Under the pieces are notes generated by a model. The model was not told where the DNA came from and did no database searches. It saw only the letters and a list, made by a program, of their open reading frames with translations. This document shows positions 18,024 through 27,806 of a DNA stretch of 64,000 bases, in pieces (position 1 is the stretch's first letter; every line of letters begins with the position of its first letter). This stretch comes from Shimia sp. SK013 (GTDB lineage: Bacteria > Pseudomonadota > Alphaproteobacteria > Rhodobacterales > Rhodobacteraceae). The position numbers were made by a program, and so were the translations under genes. The stretch lies in assembly GCF_001292625.1 (NCBI RefSeq), contig NZ_LAJH01000009.1, forward strand, positions 248,001 through 312,000. Reading direction: 5' to 3'.

Positions 18024-19175
18024 ATGAGCCAGAAACGCAGCATTTTCGAAGATGTATCCGGTGAGACCCCCAAAGAGGCGCCAAAAGCCGTTGGGGTTAT
18101 CGATGGCGGCACCAAGGGCGCGCGGCGCGGCATCCGGGCTTGGTTGATGGTGCTCTTTGCGCTGGTGGTGGCGATGATTGTGGTGGGCGGACTAACCCGC
18201 CTGACCGACAGCGGGTTGTCGATCACTGAATGGCGGCCTGTGACAGGGGCGATGCCGCCGATGAGTGAAGTCGAGTGGCAATCGGAATTCGACAAATACA
18301 AACAGATCGACCAGTGGCAGATCGAGAACCAGTGGATGACGCTGGCGGATTTCAAAACGATCTATTGGTGGGAATGGGGTCATCGTCAGCTGGGGCGGGT
18401 TATCGGACTTGTCTGGACGCTTGGGTTCTTTGGTTTCCTGGTGGCACGACAAATCCCGACCGGTTGGACCGGACGGCTGGTGTTGATTGGTGCGCTTGGT
18501 GGCGCGCAGGGCGCTGTGGGTTGGTGGATGGTTGCCAGCGGCGTGACCTCTGGTCAGGGCGTGACCACGGTGGCGAGCTATCGTTTGGCGACGCATCTGG
18601 GGCTGGCGTTCATCATTTTGGGCTTTATCGGCTGGTACATTCTGATGATGGGGCGCTTAGAGCGTGATTTGATGCAGGCGCGGCGCGGCAAAGAGGCAAA
18701 GTTGTTTGGCTTGTCGACAGGCCTGTTGCACATGAGCTTTGTGCAGATTCTGCTCGGCGCTTTGGTGGCCGGTATTGATGCGGGTCGCAGCTATACCGAT
18801 TGGCCGCTGATGGGCGGGCAGGTGATCCCGCCCGATCCCATGATGCTGGAGCCCGTGTGGCGGAATTTCTTTGAAAATCCTGGACTTGTGCAGTTTGTAC
18901 ATCGCATCTGGGGGTATCTGTTGGTGATCTTCGCAGTGGTTGTCTGGCGCCGTGCGCAGGGCTCCGCCCACGCGGCCACCCGATTTGCGTTTAATGCTGC
19001 AATTGCCGCGATTGCCGTGCAGATTGCCGTTGGCGTTGCCACCGTTGTTTACGCTGCACCCGTGCACATCGCGATTGTGCATCAGGGCGTGGCCATTGCG
19101 GTTTGGGCACTGATCCTGCGGGCGCGGTTCCTGAGCCATTATCCGATTGCATCGTCCGTTCGCGACGCGACCTGA
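18024..19175 (+). CDS. ctaA: Heme A synthase (COX15/CtaA)
   Basis: Membrane enzyme oxidising the C8 methyl of heme O to make heme A for cytochrome aa3 oxidase. The 383-residue protein has eight predicted helices in two four-helix halves. Candidate heme-ligand histidines lie in EWGHRQLGR (H120), THLGLAF, VHRIWGY and IVHQGVA. The motif GGLTRLTDSGLSITEWRPVTG (54-74) is the alphaproteobacterial/mitochondrial signature. Other oxidase genes are not in view. Confidence 0.95.
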   Translation: MSQKRSIFEDVSGETPKEAPKAVGVIDGGTKGARRGIRAWLMVLFALVVAMIVVGGLTRLTDSGLSITEWRPVTGAMPPMSEVEWQSEFDKYKQIDQWQIENQWMTLADFKTIYWWEWGHRQLGRVIGLVWTLGFFGFLVARQIPTGWTGRLVLIGALGGAQGAVGWWMVASGVTSGQGVTTVASYRLATHLGLAFIILGFIGWYILMMGRLERDLMQARRGKEAKLFGLSTGLLHMSFVQILLGALVAGIDAGRSYTDWPLMGGQVIPPDPMMLEPVWRNFFENPGLVQFVHRIWGYLLVIFAVVVWRRAQGSAHAATRFAFNAAIAAIAVQIAVGVATVVYAAPVHIAIVHQGVAIAVWALILRARFLSHYPIASSVRDAT

Positions 19176-19191
19176 AAAGAGGAAAACAAGA

Positions 19192-20664
19192 ATGCCTGCA
19201 TATAAGCAGTTGATGGCGTTTGAGCACACGACTCAGGCTTTGGGTCAGGTTGCCGGCCGTTTGGGCTGGGATCAGGAGGCGATCATGCCAGCGGGTGCAG
19301 CCCCGCAGCGGGCCGAGGAAATGGCCGCGATGGAAAGCGTGTTGCACGCGCGCCGGATTGACCCAAAGGTTGGGGCGTGGCTGGCCGAGATTGACGACGC
19401 AAAGCTTGGTGACGTTGAGCGCGCGCAAAAGCGCCACATCCGCAAATCGTTTGAGCGGACGTCAAAAGTGCCTGCGGATCTGGCAGCAGAGATTGCCAAG
19501 GTCACCAGCCGGGCCCAAGGCATCTGGGCACAGGCGCGGGCCGATGAAGATGTGGCTGCGTTTTTGCCAACGTTAAAAGAAGTTGTGGGCCTAAAGCAGC
19601 AGGAAGGTCAGGCGCTGGCAGCGGGTGGCGATGTCTATGACGCCATGGTTGATGACTACGAGCCGGAAATGACGGCCAACGAAATTGCTGCGATGTTTGA
19701 TGCGATGCGGCCCCGACTTGTGGCGTTGCGCGAAGCGGTTCTGGCAGCGAAAGCCCCGCCGAAACTGACCGGAACCTTTCCGTCTGAGGCGCAAATGGCG
19801 TTGACAGAAAAGCTGGCGGCGTCGTTTGGTTATGACTTTGACCACGGGCGGATTGATCAGGTCACGCATCCGTTCTGTTCAGGCAGCGGGTTGGACGTTC
19901 GGATCACCACGCGGACCACGGATGAGCCGTTCAATTGTTTTTACAGCACTATCCACGAAGTTGGGCATGCAGCCTATGAGCAAGGCATCGACAATGCGTA
20001 TTTGTTGACACCGCTGGGACGCGGTGTGTCGATGGGGGTGCACGAAAGCCAGAGCCGGATTTATGAAAACCAACTGGGCCGCAGCCGCGCCTATTCCGGT
20101 TGGCTGTTCCCACAAATGAAAGAGGCATTTGGCGATTTTGGTGTTGATAACGCTGAGGATTTCTATGGCACTGTGAACCGCGTTAACGACGGCTATATCC
20201 GGACCGAAGCTGATGAGGTGCAATATAACCTGCACATTATGCTGCGCTTTGATCTGGAGCGGGCGTTGATGCTGGGCGATCTGGCAGTCGATGATCTTGA
20301 GGCCGCGTGGAACGATCGGTTTGAGGCAGATTTTGGGTATGCGGTGAACAAACCGTCCAATGGCGTTTTACAGGATGTGCATTGGTCGGTCGGGCTGTTT
20401 GGATATTTCCCGACCTATTCGTTGGGCAATGTCTATGCCGGATGTTTGAACGACTCGTTGCGCAAGGCGGTGCCGGATCTGGACGTCCAACTGGCACAGG
20501 GGGACACGTCTGTGGCAACCGGGTGGCTGCGAGAAAACCTGCAGCAATTTGGCGGGCTGCGCAAACCGGCCGACACCATTGTTCACGCGACAGGTGCCGC
20601 ACCGAGTGGTGAGCCGTTGCTGGATTATCTGGAAGCCAAGTTTGGCGATATCTACAAGCTGTAA
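19192..20664 (+). CDS. Carboxypeptidase M32 (Taq type)
   Basis: Zinc metallocarboxypeptidase of peptidase family M32, 490 residues, the usual length. The metal site is H255-E-V-G-H259 with the third ligand Glu285 in HESQSR. The family blocks HPFCSG, DVRITTR and IHEVGHAAYEQG are intact. The start is the ATG at 19192 after an AGAGGAAAAC leader, 16 bases beyond ctaA, so they may be cotranscribed. It acts in the cytoplasm on peptide C-termini. Confidence 0.94.
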   Translation: MPAYKQLMAFEHTTQALGQVAGRLGWDQEAIMPAGAAPQRAEEMAAMESVLHARRIDPKVGAWLAEIDDAKLGDVERAQKRHIRKSFERTSKVPADLAAEIAKVTSRAQGIWAQARADEDVAAFLPTLKEVVGLKQQEGQALAAGGDVYDAMVDDYEPEMTANEIAAMFDAMRPRLVALREAVLAAKAPPKLTGTFPSEAQMALTEKLAASFGYDFDHGRIDQVTHPFCSGSGLDVRITTRTTDEPFNCFYSTIHEVGHAAYEQGIDNAYLLTPLGRGVSMGVHESQSRIYENQLGRSRAYSGWLFPQMKEAFGDFGVDNAEDFYGTVNRVNDGYIRTEADEVQYNLHIMLRFDLERALMLGDLAVDDLEAAWNDRFEADFGYAVNKPSNGVLQDVHWSVGLFGYFPTYSLGNVYAGCLNDSLRKAVPDLDVQLAQGDTSVATGWLRENLQQFGGLRKPADTIVHATGAAPSGEPLLDYLEAKFGDIYKL

Positions 20665-20710
20665 AAAAGTTGGCGCGCTCTGCGGTGAGGTACGTTTGCG
20701 AGAGCGCGCC
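20663..20710 (-). terminator. Terminator closing the minus-strand LysR/membrane-protein islet
   Basis: A perfect ten-pair stem, GGCGCGCTCT with AGAGCGCGCC (20672-20681 and 20701-20710), has a 19-base loop. On the minus strand it is followed by AAC and six T residues (20663-20668), so it ends transcripts coming from the gene at 20755. On the plus strand no T tract follows. Confidence 0.72.
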
Positions 20711-20754
20711 CAGGTGTCCGTGGTGGTCATTGCTTTGGCAGGTTTAGACCAATT

Positions 20755-21180
20755 TTAACCACGAATTCCCGCGCGCCGAGTTGGCAGACGCTTGGATTGT
20801 TTTGCTTCGGTGAACAGAAGGATTGGGGCGGAAGCGACGAGAACCAAGAGCACTCTTACCGCCCAAAATCCCGTGACAATTGCTTCATTTTGTAAGTGGA
20901 AAGACGTTAGGGAGATTACCATAAGCCACACCCAAACCGTGATAACGCGACTATAGATGCCGGAAGTCAACAACACAGCTGCAATCGCCAATTGACCGCA
21001 AACTACAAACTTCAAGTTCGACGATTCAAGTATTTGATCGAGAGAACTCAACAAGGATTTGTCTTCAACCCCAAGGGTAAAGTACACGATTTGCTCTGCG
21101 AGGAGAACGGCAATAGTGAGCTTGCATATGATTAGAAGGGCGCTTGAAGCAGGCCCCAAAGAGGGAGTTCGGTTTAACAT
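20755..21180 (-). CDS. Four-helix membrane protein, paralogue A
   Basis: 141-residue protein with four predicted helices (about 11-33, 46-68, 71-93, 96-118 by eye), a DoxX-like layout. I do not recognise the family with confidence. It aligns without gaps to the product at 22467-22916 over about 109 residues, with roughly 50 identities by hand count. Shared blocks are LLAEQ, C-G-Q-L-x2-A-A-V-L-L, L-T-S-F-x2-Q-N and PILLF. The basic C-terminus R-L-P-T-R-R-A is probably cytoplasmic. It follows the LysR gene on the same strand. Confidence 0.8.
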   Translation of the reverse strand: MLNRTPSLGPASSALLIICKLTIAVLLAEQIVYFTLGVEDKSLLSSLDQILESSNLKFVVCGQLAIAAVLLTSGIYSRVITVWVWLMVISLTSFHLQNEAIVTGFWAVRVLLVLVASAPILLFTEAKQSKRLPTRRAGIRG

Positions 21181-21319
21181 TTTTTTTGCCTCAACTTTTG
21201 TTATTATAAATTAAAGTTGTAGTGCTCGTGTTCTTAGGAACCGCCTATTTAGAGGAAATATCAACCGTCATAGTTGCATATACAGCCGTGCACAAAAGCG
21301 ATGGATGATTGGTTGGCAA

Positions 21320-22210
21320 TCATTCGCCTTCGTAAGCGGATCGACATACTTCAGCCTCTACGCTGAAAGCCCATTTTAACCATTCAATGACAGCTCGGAG
21401 GCCCGCATCGTCCTTTCTGCTTTCATGGAAACACATCAAAAGATTGATTTTTAAGGGGTTTTTTGGATCCAATCGGTCTAGCAATTCAAGTTTTGGGCGG
21501 GCGGTTATTCTCGGCAGAATGCTTGGTGCGCCATTGCTCAGAGAAAGTTGTAAGGCGTCAGCAAAGGTGTCCACACGATGTTCAGGCTCTTGTCCAAAAA
21601 AGGTCTTTCCAAACATTTCAACCCCAAACGGATCCTCCAAACCGACACCGCCGATCCACCTACTGCGGTCTTTCGGATTCATTGTTTTTGGCGCGAAAGC
21701 TTCAAGAGTGAGTTGCCCGAGCTTTTGAACCATCAATCGTCCCTGAGACGGTTGACTAGTCGTAATTATTAGGTCGTTGTTTCCCAGGACCTTTATGAGC
21801 GTGCCAAAATGCAAAGAAAGCCCCAGTTCCGGATGCTTCGCAGTTAAGTCAGAGAGGTGTGGCAGGAAAACGCCCGCAACAACAGAAGCTGGGGCGGATA
21901 ACGCTAGCTCGTGACGTGAACTGGATTTTCCATACGCAGGAGTTTTAAACTTCGACATTTCCCTTTCCATTTCGTGGCAAAATTCATCTACCAAGCCGAA
22001 AAAAGTTTGCAATTGTGGGTTTAAGCGCCATCCGTCGGACAGCTTGGTGTAGACAGGAAACCCAATTGAACTTGAAAGCCGCGTTATTCGTCGAGAGGCC
22101 GTCGTTGGATCAATTTGCAAACGCCGCGCTGCGCTGGTTAAGTTCTCCGTTTTTATCACAGCAGAAAGGACCCGAAGGTCATCCCAGTTTAGTTTTTCCA
22201 TTTTGTCCAT
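21320..22210 (-). CDS. LysR-family transcriptional regulator
   Basis: 296-residue LysR-type regulator. The N-terminal winged helix-turn-helix spans about residues 6-65, with LTSAARRLQIDPTTASRRITRLSSSIG as recognition region. The remainder is a substrate-binding domain of two subdomains; effector unknown. I chose the ATG at 22210; a TTG at 22225 and an ATG at 22201 are alternatives. It lies between the two paralogous membrane-protein genes, all on one strand, so they are its most likely targets. Base composition is AT-richer than in flanking core genes. Confidence 0.87.
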   Translation of the reverse strand: MDKMEKLNWDDLRVLSAVIKTENLTSAARRLQIDPTTASRRITRLSSSIGFPVYTKLSDGWRLNPQLQTFFGLVDEFCHEMEREMSKFKTPAYGKSSSRHELALSAPASVVAGVFLPHLSDLTAKHPELGLSLHFGTLIKVLGNNDLIITTSQPSQGRLMVQKLGQLTLEAFAPKTMNPKDRSRWIGGVGLEDPFGVEMFGKTFFGQEPEHRVDTFADALQLSLSNGAPSILPRITARPKLELLDRLDPKNPLKINLLMCFHESRKDDAGLRAVIEWLKWAFSVEAEVCRSAYEGE

Positions 22211-22466
22211 AGCGTTCCTTATCAAGCGATTGGTTTCGTTGAAGCCCGTTTCGAGTTGCGTTTCGGACTTGGGTGGGTGGTTGGGTAACTGCCAAACTCA
22301 CAACGAATGCGAAATATTTGTCCAAACATTCAAATTTGTTTTGGAAAAAATTTTTCAGTACACTGACTTTTACGCCTTAGATTTTTCTTCGGTTCAAAAA
22401 AAGAGGCATGCTCAGATACAAATCGAGCATACCCAAGTTGGTCGCGGTGATTTCAGGCGCGATACA

Positions 22467-22916
22467 TTAGCTTTCTGCCAACTTGATCGTTGGAGGTCTA
22501 TTCACGTGCCAGCCTGTCGGTCGGATGCTCAGACTTCCTCCTCCGAACAGAAGAATGGGCGAGGTTGCAGCGACAAACACAAGAAATCTGGCAGCTACAA
22601 ATTCGGACAAAACCGCTCCGTTTTGAAAAAGGAAAGAAGTCAGCGCGATGACAACGGTTATTGCCCAAAGGGCGACAAGTCGGCTGCTCACTCCCAAAGC
22701 CAGAAGAACGGCTGCAACACCAAGCTGACCGCAAATTATGTCCTTAATCCACTCTGGCTCAAGAACGACATTGAGCGAGCTAAACACAGTTTTGTCAAAT
22801 GAGTTTGTTGCAAAATGATACACCTGTTCGGCCAAAAGAGCGGCTATGACAACTCTGCAAGTTGTCAAAACTCCTTTAGCCACGACCGGTGCGGCTAAGT
22901 CATTATCTTTAAACAT
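22467..22916 (-). CDS. Four-helix membrane protein, paralogue B
   Basis: 149-residue relative of the protein at 20755-21180, with four predicted helices and the same conserved blocks (LLAEQ, ICGQLGVAAVLL, ALTSFLFQN, SPILLF). I placed the start at the ATG 22916, since TGAGGCGAG precedes it, and the leader of paralogue A carries the same TGAGGC. An ATG at 22967 would add 17 residues. The gene leads the minus-strand cluster, upstream of the LysR gene. The function is unknown; the DoxX/thiosulfate-oxidoreductase-like fold is only a guess from topology. Confidence 0.8.
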   Translation of the reverse strand: MFKDNDLAAPVVAKGVLTTCRVVIAALLAEQVYHFATNSFDKTVFSSLNVVLEPEWIKDIICGQLGVAAVLLALGVSSRLVALWAITVVIALTSFLFQNGAVLSEFVAARFLVFVAATSPILLFGGGSLSIRPTGWHVNRPPTIKLAES

Positions 22917-23291
22917 TTCTCGCCTCAGAATTATTTTTTTATGATGTTCCAATTTCATTCCACTCAAAGAATCTCACTTACCTTAAGCCGCGGCAATGCA
23001 GAAGATTGCACGTCCGTGAGTGCAAGTATTTTCGTTGTGAACTGGGAAGGTACGCCGAGCCGCCAAAAGGCAGGATGTTTAAACCGTCAAAGCGCTGAAT
23101 CTAATGCCTTGAACGCATGCTGAGTTTCAACGATTGCCATGTTCCATAGCCTGCGTTCCAGTTTGAAAAGGAGCATGCGCTAAAAGACCGTTCGTCAATG
23201 TCCACGCTTGTCTCAGCGTCTCATGCCAGGAGGGGGAACGTTGGAAGTCAGAGTCGCAAAAAAGGCAGCGTGGCGGTCGACATCAGGTGAC
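22917..23291. other. Intergenic stretch without a recognisable gene
   Basis: About 375 bases between paralogue B and the small secreted protein. It should contain the promoter of paralogue B. Reading frames here are short and have no family resemblance. It may be decayed sequence at the boundary of the AT-rich patch. Confidence 0.5.
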
Positions 23292-23651
23292 CTACTCGCG
23301 CAAGCAGACCGCAGCTTGTCCGACGCTTGTCTTTGCGATGTTCAACGAGTCTTCGCTGAAGGCAAGGTAGCGAATAATGTCCCCGCTTTGCAGATGGATC
23401 TCTCCGTCATCGGTCACAATATAGGCGTCCTGTGTTACCTGATTGGCTGTGCGAATTTCATACGGGAACTCCCGCGCATCGGCAGGGACATCCGCAAACT
23501 GCATCTCATACTCCTTCTTGAGCAAAGTGCATGTGTAGTTTGCCCCGCTGAAGGCGGCATGGGCAGTGCTGGCGTCTACGGGTTTCATGTCAGCCAAAGC
23601 GAAGGTCGGGACCGCAAAAAGGCAGGCCGCGATAAGTGCAGGTGTTTTCAT
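23292..23651 (-). CDS. Small secreted protein, function unknown
   Basis: 119-residue protein with a clean signal peptide (MKTPALIAACLFAVPTFALA, cleaved near residue 20), so probably periplasmic. The mature part has two cysteines, C41 (in YTCTLLKKEY) and C116 (in AVCLRE), which could form a disulfide. Motifs such as GDIIRYLAFSEDSLNIA suggest a small beta-rich domain. The start ATG 23651 has TTGGAG upstream. It is downstream of gyrA on the same strand but separated from it by the gyrA terminator. Confidence 0.75.
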   Translation of the reverse strand: MKTPALIAACLFAVPTFALADMKPVDASTAHAAFSGANYTCTLLKKEYEMQFADVPADAREFPYEIRTANQVTQDAYIVTDDGEIHLQSGDIIRYLAFSEDSLNIAKTSVGQAAVCLRE

Positions 23652-23710
23652 CACTTGGCTCCAATATATATGTGTTTCCGGTAAACATGCGATGTGGCTA
23701 TCGGGATGAC

Positions 23711-23748
23711 AAGCCAAGAAAAAACGGCGCCCGATTGAGGCGCCGTTT
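23711..23748 (-). terminator. gyrA terminator
   Basis: Ten-pair stem AAACGGCGCC/GGCGCCGTTT (23722-23731 with 23739-23748, seven-base loop). On the minus strand it is followed by further T residues and CTT, so it stops transcription leaving gyrA. Confidence 0.85.
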
Positions 23749-23772
23749 AAGCGGGTCTTTGATGGAGGAGGA

Positions 23773-26547
23773 TCAGCTTTCGCTGACATCTGTGTCCTCT
23801 TCGTCGTCATTTTGCTCTGCGATCCAAGCGACAGAGACGACTTCTTCGTTTTTGCCGGTGTTGAAGACCTTCACACCACCTGCTGAGCGGGAGCGGAAGG
23901 AAATGCCGTCCACAGGCACGCGGATGGATTGGCCTTTGGAGGTTGCCAGCATGATCTGGTCGCCCATCTCAACCGGGAAGGAGGCGACGAGTTCACCGCC
24001 ACGCATGGCCTTGTCCATCGCAGCCACACCCATGCCGCCACGACCCCGAACAGGATAGTCATGGCTCGAGCTGATCTTGCCCGCACCACCGGAGGTGATT
24101 GTCAGGATCAGGTTTTCAGCCGCAGACATCTCAGCATAGCGTTCTTGGCTGAGTTCGCCCGCGGGGATGTCTTCGTCGTCGGTTTCTTCATCCGTCAAGC
24201 CGGCCACAGCGCGGCGCATTTTGAGATAGGCGGCACGCTCTTTGCTTTCGGCGCGGAAATGGCGGATGATCGACATTGAGACCACCTCGTCCTTGCCGCT
24301 TAACTTGATGCCGCGAACCCCGACAGAAGCGCGGGAGTTGAAGACCCGAACCTCGGTTGTCGGGAAGCGGATCGCGCGGCCCGAGTTGGTCACCAGCATA
24401 ACATCATCTTCTTCCGTACAGATGCGCGCGTTGATCAGTTTTGTGTCGGCGTTGTCGTCCTCAAACTTCATTGCGATTTTGCCGTTGGATTTCACATTTG
24501 TGAAGTCGGACAGGCGGTTACGGCGTACAGTTCCCGCAGAAGTCGCGAAGACAATTTGCAGGTCGGCCCATTCTTCTTCGGGGCGGTCTACCGGCATGAT
24601 TGCCGCAATCGAGACACCCGTCGGGATCGGCAAAATGTTAACGATGGCCTTGCCTTTGGCGGTGCGACCACCTTGAGGCAGGCGCCATGTCTTGAGCTTG
24701 TATGCCATGCCATCGGTCGTAAAGAACAGAAGCTGCGTGTGGGTGTTGGCAACAAAGAGCGTGGTGACCACGTCTTCTTCTTTGGTTTGCATGCCCGAGA
24801 TACCTTTGCCACCCCGTTTCTGAGCGCGGAAATCGGCAAGTGGTGTGCGTTTGATGTAACCGCCGGAAGTCACAGTCACGACCATGTCTTCGCGTTCGAT
24901 CAGATCTTCGTCGTCCATGTCGCCGGACCAGTCGACGATTTGCGTACGGCGATCCACAGCGAAGTTTTCACGCACCTCGTGCAGCTCATCACTGATGATG
25001 CCCATGATACGCTCGCGGGAGCCAAGAATTTCAAGGTATTCCTTGATCTTAGCTGCCAGTTCTTCGAGTTCGTCGGTGACTTCTTTGACGCCAATTTGAG
25101 TCAGGCGCTGCAGGCGCAGTTCCAGGATCGCACGGGCCTGTGTTTCGGACAGGTTGTAGGTGCCATCGTCGTTCATCGTATGCGTCGGATCATCGATCAG
25201 TTGGATGTAGGCGGCGATGCTTTCGGCAGGCCAGCGACGGGTCATCAGTTTTTCGCGCGCTTCGGCCGCGTCGGCAGAGCTGCGAATGGTTGCAACCACT
25301 TCGTCGACGTTGGTGACTGCGACCGCCAAGCCACAGAGAATGTGGCTGCGATCGCGGGCCTTGCGGAGCATGAACGCGGTCCGGCGCGCAACGACTTCCT
25401 CGCGGAAATAAATGAAGGATGTCAGGAACTTGCGAAGGGTAAGTTGTTCTGGGCGGCCACCGTTCAACGCCAGCATGTTGCAGCCGAAGTAGGTTTGCAT
25501 CGGCGTGAACCGGAAAAGTTGGTTCAGAACGACCTCGGCAGTGGCGTCACGTTTGAGTTCGATCACTACTCGCACGCCGTTGCGGTCAGATTCATCTTGA
25601 ACGTGGGCGATACCTTCGATGCGTTTTTCACGCGCGGTTTCTGCGATCTTTTCGATCATCGAGGCTTTGTTGACCTGATAGGGGATCTCGTCGATGACGA
25701 TGGCCCACCGGTCTTTGCGGATCTCTTCGACGCGGGTCTTGGACCTAATGATGACGCTGCCGCGTCCCTCAAGATAGGCTTTGCGAGCACCGGTTCGACC
25801 AAGCAGGATGCCACCGGTCGGGAAATCGGGGCCGGGAACGTATTCAATCAGCTGCTCGCTTGTCAGATCGGGATCTTCGATCAAGGCCAGCGTGGCATCG
25901 ACAACTTCGCCGAGATTGTGCGGCGGAATGTTGGTGGCCATGCCAACCGCGATGCCGCCTGCGCCGTTGACCAGCATGTTGGGGAAACGGGCCGGCAAAA
26001 CCGTTGGTTCTTGGTCCTTGCCATCATAGTTGTCTTGAAAATCGACGGTTTCCTTGTCGATGTCAGACAGCAGGGACGCCGCTGGTTTGTCCATGCGGAC
26101 TTCGGTGTAACGCATCGCCGCCGGGTTATCACCATCCATCGAGCCGAAGTTGCCCTGACCATCAAGAAGCGGCAGTGACATGGAGAAATCCTGTGCCATC
26201 CGGACAAGCGCGTCATAGATCGCGCTGTCGCCGTGGGGGTGGTATTTACCCATGACTTCGCCAACTGCGCGCGCCGATTTACGGTAGGCTTTGTCGTGGC
26301 TGTTTCCGGTCTCGTGCATCGCGTAAAGAATGCGTCGGTGCACCGGTTTGAGGCCGTCACGAAGGTCTGGAATAGCGCGACTGACGATCACGCTCATGGC
26401 GTAATCGAGATAGGACGCACTCATCTCTTCTTCGATGGTGACAGTCGGCCCGTCGTGGATCATCCTCTGGTGAGTGGATTCTTCTTCGTTTTCAGGGGTT
26501 TCTGGCGTGTCGCTCAAGTCCCGGTCTCGCTTCTTTGTGGCGGTCAA
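23773..26547 (-). CDS. gyrA: DNA gyrase subunit A
   Basis: ATP-dependent DNA supercoiling enzyme, breakage-reunion subunit, 924 residues. The active-site tyrosine is Y147 (MRYTEVRM). The quinolone-determining region [17 protein letters not shown] has Ser108 and Asp112 at the positions equivalent to E. coli Ser83 and Asp87, so the wild-type pattern. The C-terminal half has six beta-pinwheel blades with the GyrA-box-like QKRGGKG. An acidic tail with many E and D residues ends the protein. It stands as a single gene with its own terminator. Confidence 0.97.
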   Translation of the reverse strand: MTATKKRDRDLSDTPETPENEEESTHQRMIHDGPTVTIEEEMSASYLDYAMSVIVSRAIPDLRDGLKPVHRRILYAMHETGNSHDKAYRKSARAVGEVMGKYHPHGDSAIYDALVRMAQDFSMSLPLLDGQGNFGSMDGDNPAAMRYTEVRMDKPAASLLSDIDKETVDFQDNYDGKDQEPTVLPARFPNMLVNGAGGIAVGMATNIPPHNLGEVVDATLALIEDPDLTSEQLIEYVPGPDFPTGGILLGRTGARKAYLEGRGSVIIRSKTRVEEIRKDRWAIVIDEIPYQVNKASMIEKIAETAREKRIEGIAHVQDESDRNGVRVVIELKRDATAEVVLNQLFRFTPMQTYFGCNMLALNGGRPEQLTLRKFLTSFIYFREEVVARRTAFMLRKARDRSHILCGLAVAVTNVDEVVATIRSSADAAEAREKLMTRRWPAESIAAYIQLIDDPTHTMNDDGTYNLSETQARAILELRLQRLTQIGVKEVTDELEELAAKIKEYLEILGSRERIMGIISDELHEVRENFAVDRRTQIVDWSGDMDDEDLIEREDMVVTVTSGGYIKRTPLADFRAQKRGGKGISGMQTKEEDVVTTLFVANTHTQLLFFTTDGMAYKLKTWRLPQGGRTAKGKAIVNILPIPTGVSIAAIMPVDRPEEEWADLQIVFATSAGTVRRNRLSDFTNVKSNGKIAMKFEDDNADTKLINARICTEEDDVMLVTNSGRAIRFPTTEVRVFNSRASVGVRGIKLSGKDEVVSMSIIRHFRAESKERAAYLKMRRAVAGLTDEETDDEDIPAGELSQERYAEMSAAENLILTITSGGAGKISSSHDYPVRGRGGMGVAAMDKAMRGGELVASFPVEMGDQIMLATSKGQSIRVPVDGISFRSRSAGGVKVFNTGKNEEVVSVAWIAEQNDDEEDTDVSES

Positions 26548-26741
26548 TATCTTGTTACAAAACGTATATCAGAGGCAGGATATAGGGTGCAATGGCTGAG
26601 GTGAGGAAAGGCAAGTCAGGGCGGTAATCCGCGGTTGCGCGAGCTGGTGACGTGGCGTTGAAAACCGGGGCGGCGGCTTGGGCGGCGTGTGGCTTCGCGC
26701 TAGGTTAGATACGAAGCAAGGGACCGTTAGGGAGGCGCGCT

Positions 26742-27806
26742 GTGCAACGCATTTTGGTAGATCAGGCCGATATTACAAAGACTCAAGTCCAAGAGGTCGC
26801 ATCTGTGGCGTTGTCCAAGGGGCAAGCGCGGATGAAAATCCGGCGATTTGCGCTGACGGCGAACAATGTGACCTATGCTGCGTCGGGTTTCATGATTGGC
26901 TACTGGCATTTCTTTCCAACCGGCATCGAAGGTCAGGGCATTGTGCCGGTCTGGGGGTTTGCCGAAGTGACTGAAAGCAGTTCCGAGGTCCTGGAGGTTG
27001 GTGAGCGGCTTTATGGGTTTTGGCCAATGGCGGACGAGTTGGTAATCACGCCGCAGGATATGGGTGGCAAGACCGTGCTGGACGCCAGCGAGCATCGCGC
27101 AAAACTGCCGGTGGTCTACAACCGCTATACCCGCAGCACGGAAAAAACCGCAGACCTCGAGGGGTATCAGTCGCTTTTGCAGCCGCTGTTGGCGACGTCA
27201 TACCTGTTGAGTGATTGGTTGCGGGACAACAGTTTTTTTGAAGCAAAGCAAGTGATTGTGGGCAGTGCTTCATCCAAAACCGGACTTGGGCTTTGCAAGT
27301 TTTTGGCAGAACTTGAGGGGCAGCCTGTCAAGATTATCGGGCTGACATCGTCGGGCAATGCTGCCTATGTGGCGGCGCAATCCGGCGCGGACAAAGTTGT
27401 GACCTATGATGCGATTGAAACGCTGGACAAAGTGCCATCGGTCTATGTGGACATGTCCGGCAATGCAGTCGTCAAACAAAAGCTACACGCGCATTTGGCT
27501 GAAGAATTGCGCCATTCCAGCGCGGTGGGCACCAGCCATTGGGATCAATTCCAGCGCAAACAGGAGCTTGCTGGCGTGAAGCCGCAGTTCTTCTTTGCCC
27601 CAAGCCAGATTGAGAAACGTCGCGCGGAATGGGGTCCCGGCGAGATTGAGCGGCAAATCACAGCGGGTTGGAAGCGGCTCGCAGCGGATGCCAGCGCGTG
27701 GCTGGACCTTAAAGAGCACGCAGGACTTGAGGCCGTCGCCGATGTATACGGCGCATTGGCGACCGGGCAGGCAAGCGCGCGCGACGGTCACGTTGTCAGC
27801 CTCTAA
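26742..27806 (+). CDS. DUF2855 family protein
   Basis: 354-residue DUF2855 protein. The middle (about residues 165-250) has a Rossmann-like VIVGSASSKTGLGLCKFLAEL, resembling the nucleotide-binding domain of zinc-free medium-chain dehydrogenases. The N-terminal part (YAASGFMIGYWHFFP, VPVWGFAEV) looks like the matching catalytic domain. The enzymatic activity is unknown. It starts at GTG 26742 behind GGGAGG. Its stop codon interlocks with that of the convergent radical SAM gene. Confidence 0.87.
   Translation: MQRILVDQADITKTQVQEVASVALSKGQARMKIRRFALTANNVTYAASGFMIGYWHFFPTGIEGQGIVPVWGFAEVTESSSEVLEVGERLYGFWPMADELVITPQDMGGKTVLDASEHRAKLPVVYNRYTRSTEKTADLEGYQSLLQPLLATSYLLSDWLRDNSFFEAKQVIVGSASSKTGLGLCKFLAELEGQPVKIIGLTSSGNAAYVAAQSGADKVVTYDAIETLDKVPSVYVDMSGNAVVKQKLHAHLAEELRHSSAVGTSHWDQFQRKQELAGVKPQFFFAPSQIEKRRAEWGPGEIERQITAGWKRLAADASAWLDLKEHAGLEAVADVYGALATGQASARDGHVVSL

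Noticed and set aside
17078-18355. N-terminal extension of the TfoX-like protein to 535 residues
   Set aside because: The extension is antisense to the TrmJ-like gene and ctaA; a good ribosome site and the family start both point to 17077.
21305-21323. Hairpin ATGATTG/CAATCAT at the end of the LysR gene
   Set aside because: Only a weak T stretch follows on the minus strand, and the stem is AT-rich; not enough for a terminator call.
22203-22802. 199-codon plus-strand frame in the AT-rich islet
   Set aside because: Antisense to paralogue B; sequence is low-complexity-like (K/S/N/Q rich) with no domain and no ribosome site.
24556-26178. 540-codon plus-strand open frame opposite gyrA
   Set aside because: It lies entirely antisense to gyrA, has no family resemblance and no ribosome site; high-GC codon bias makes such frames common.
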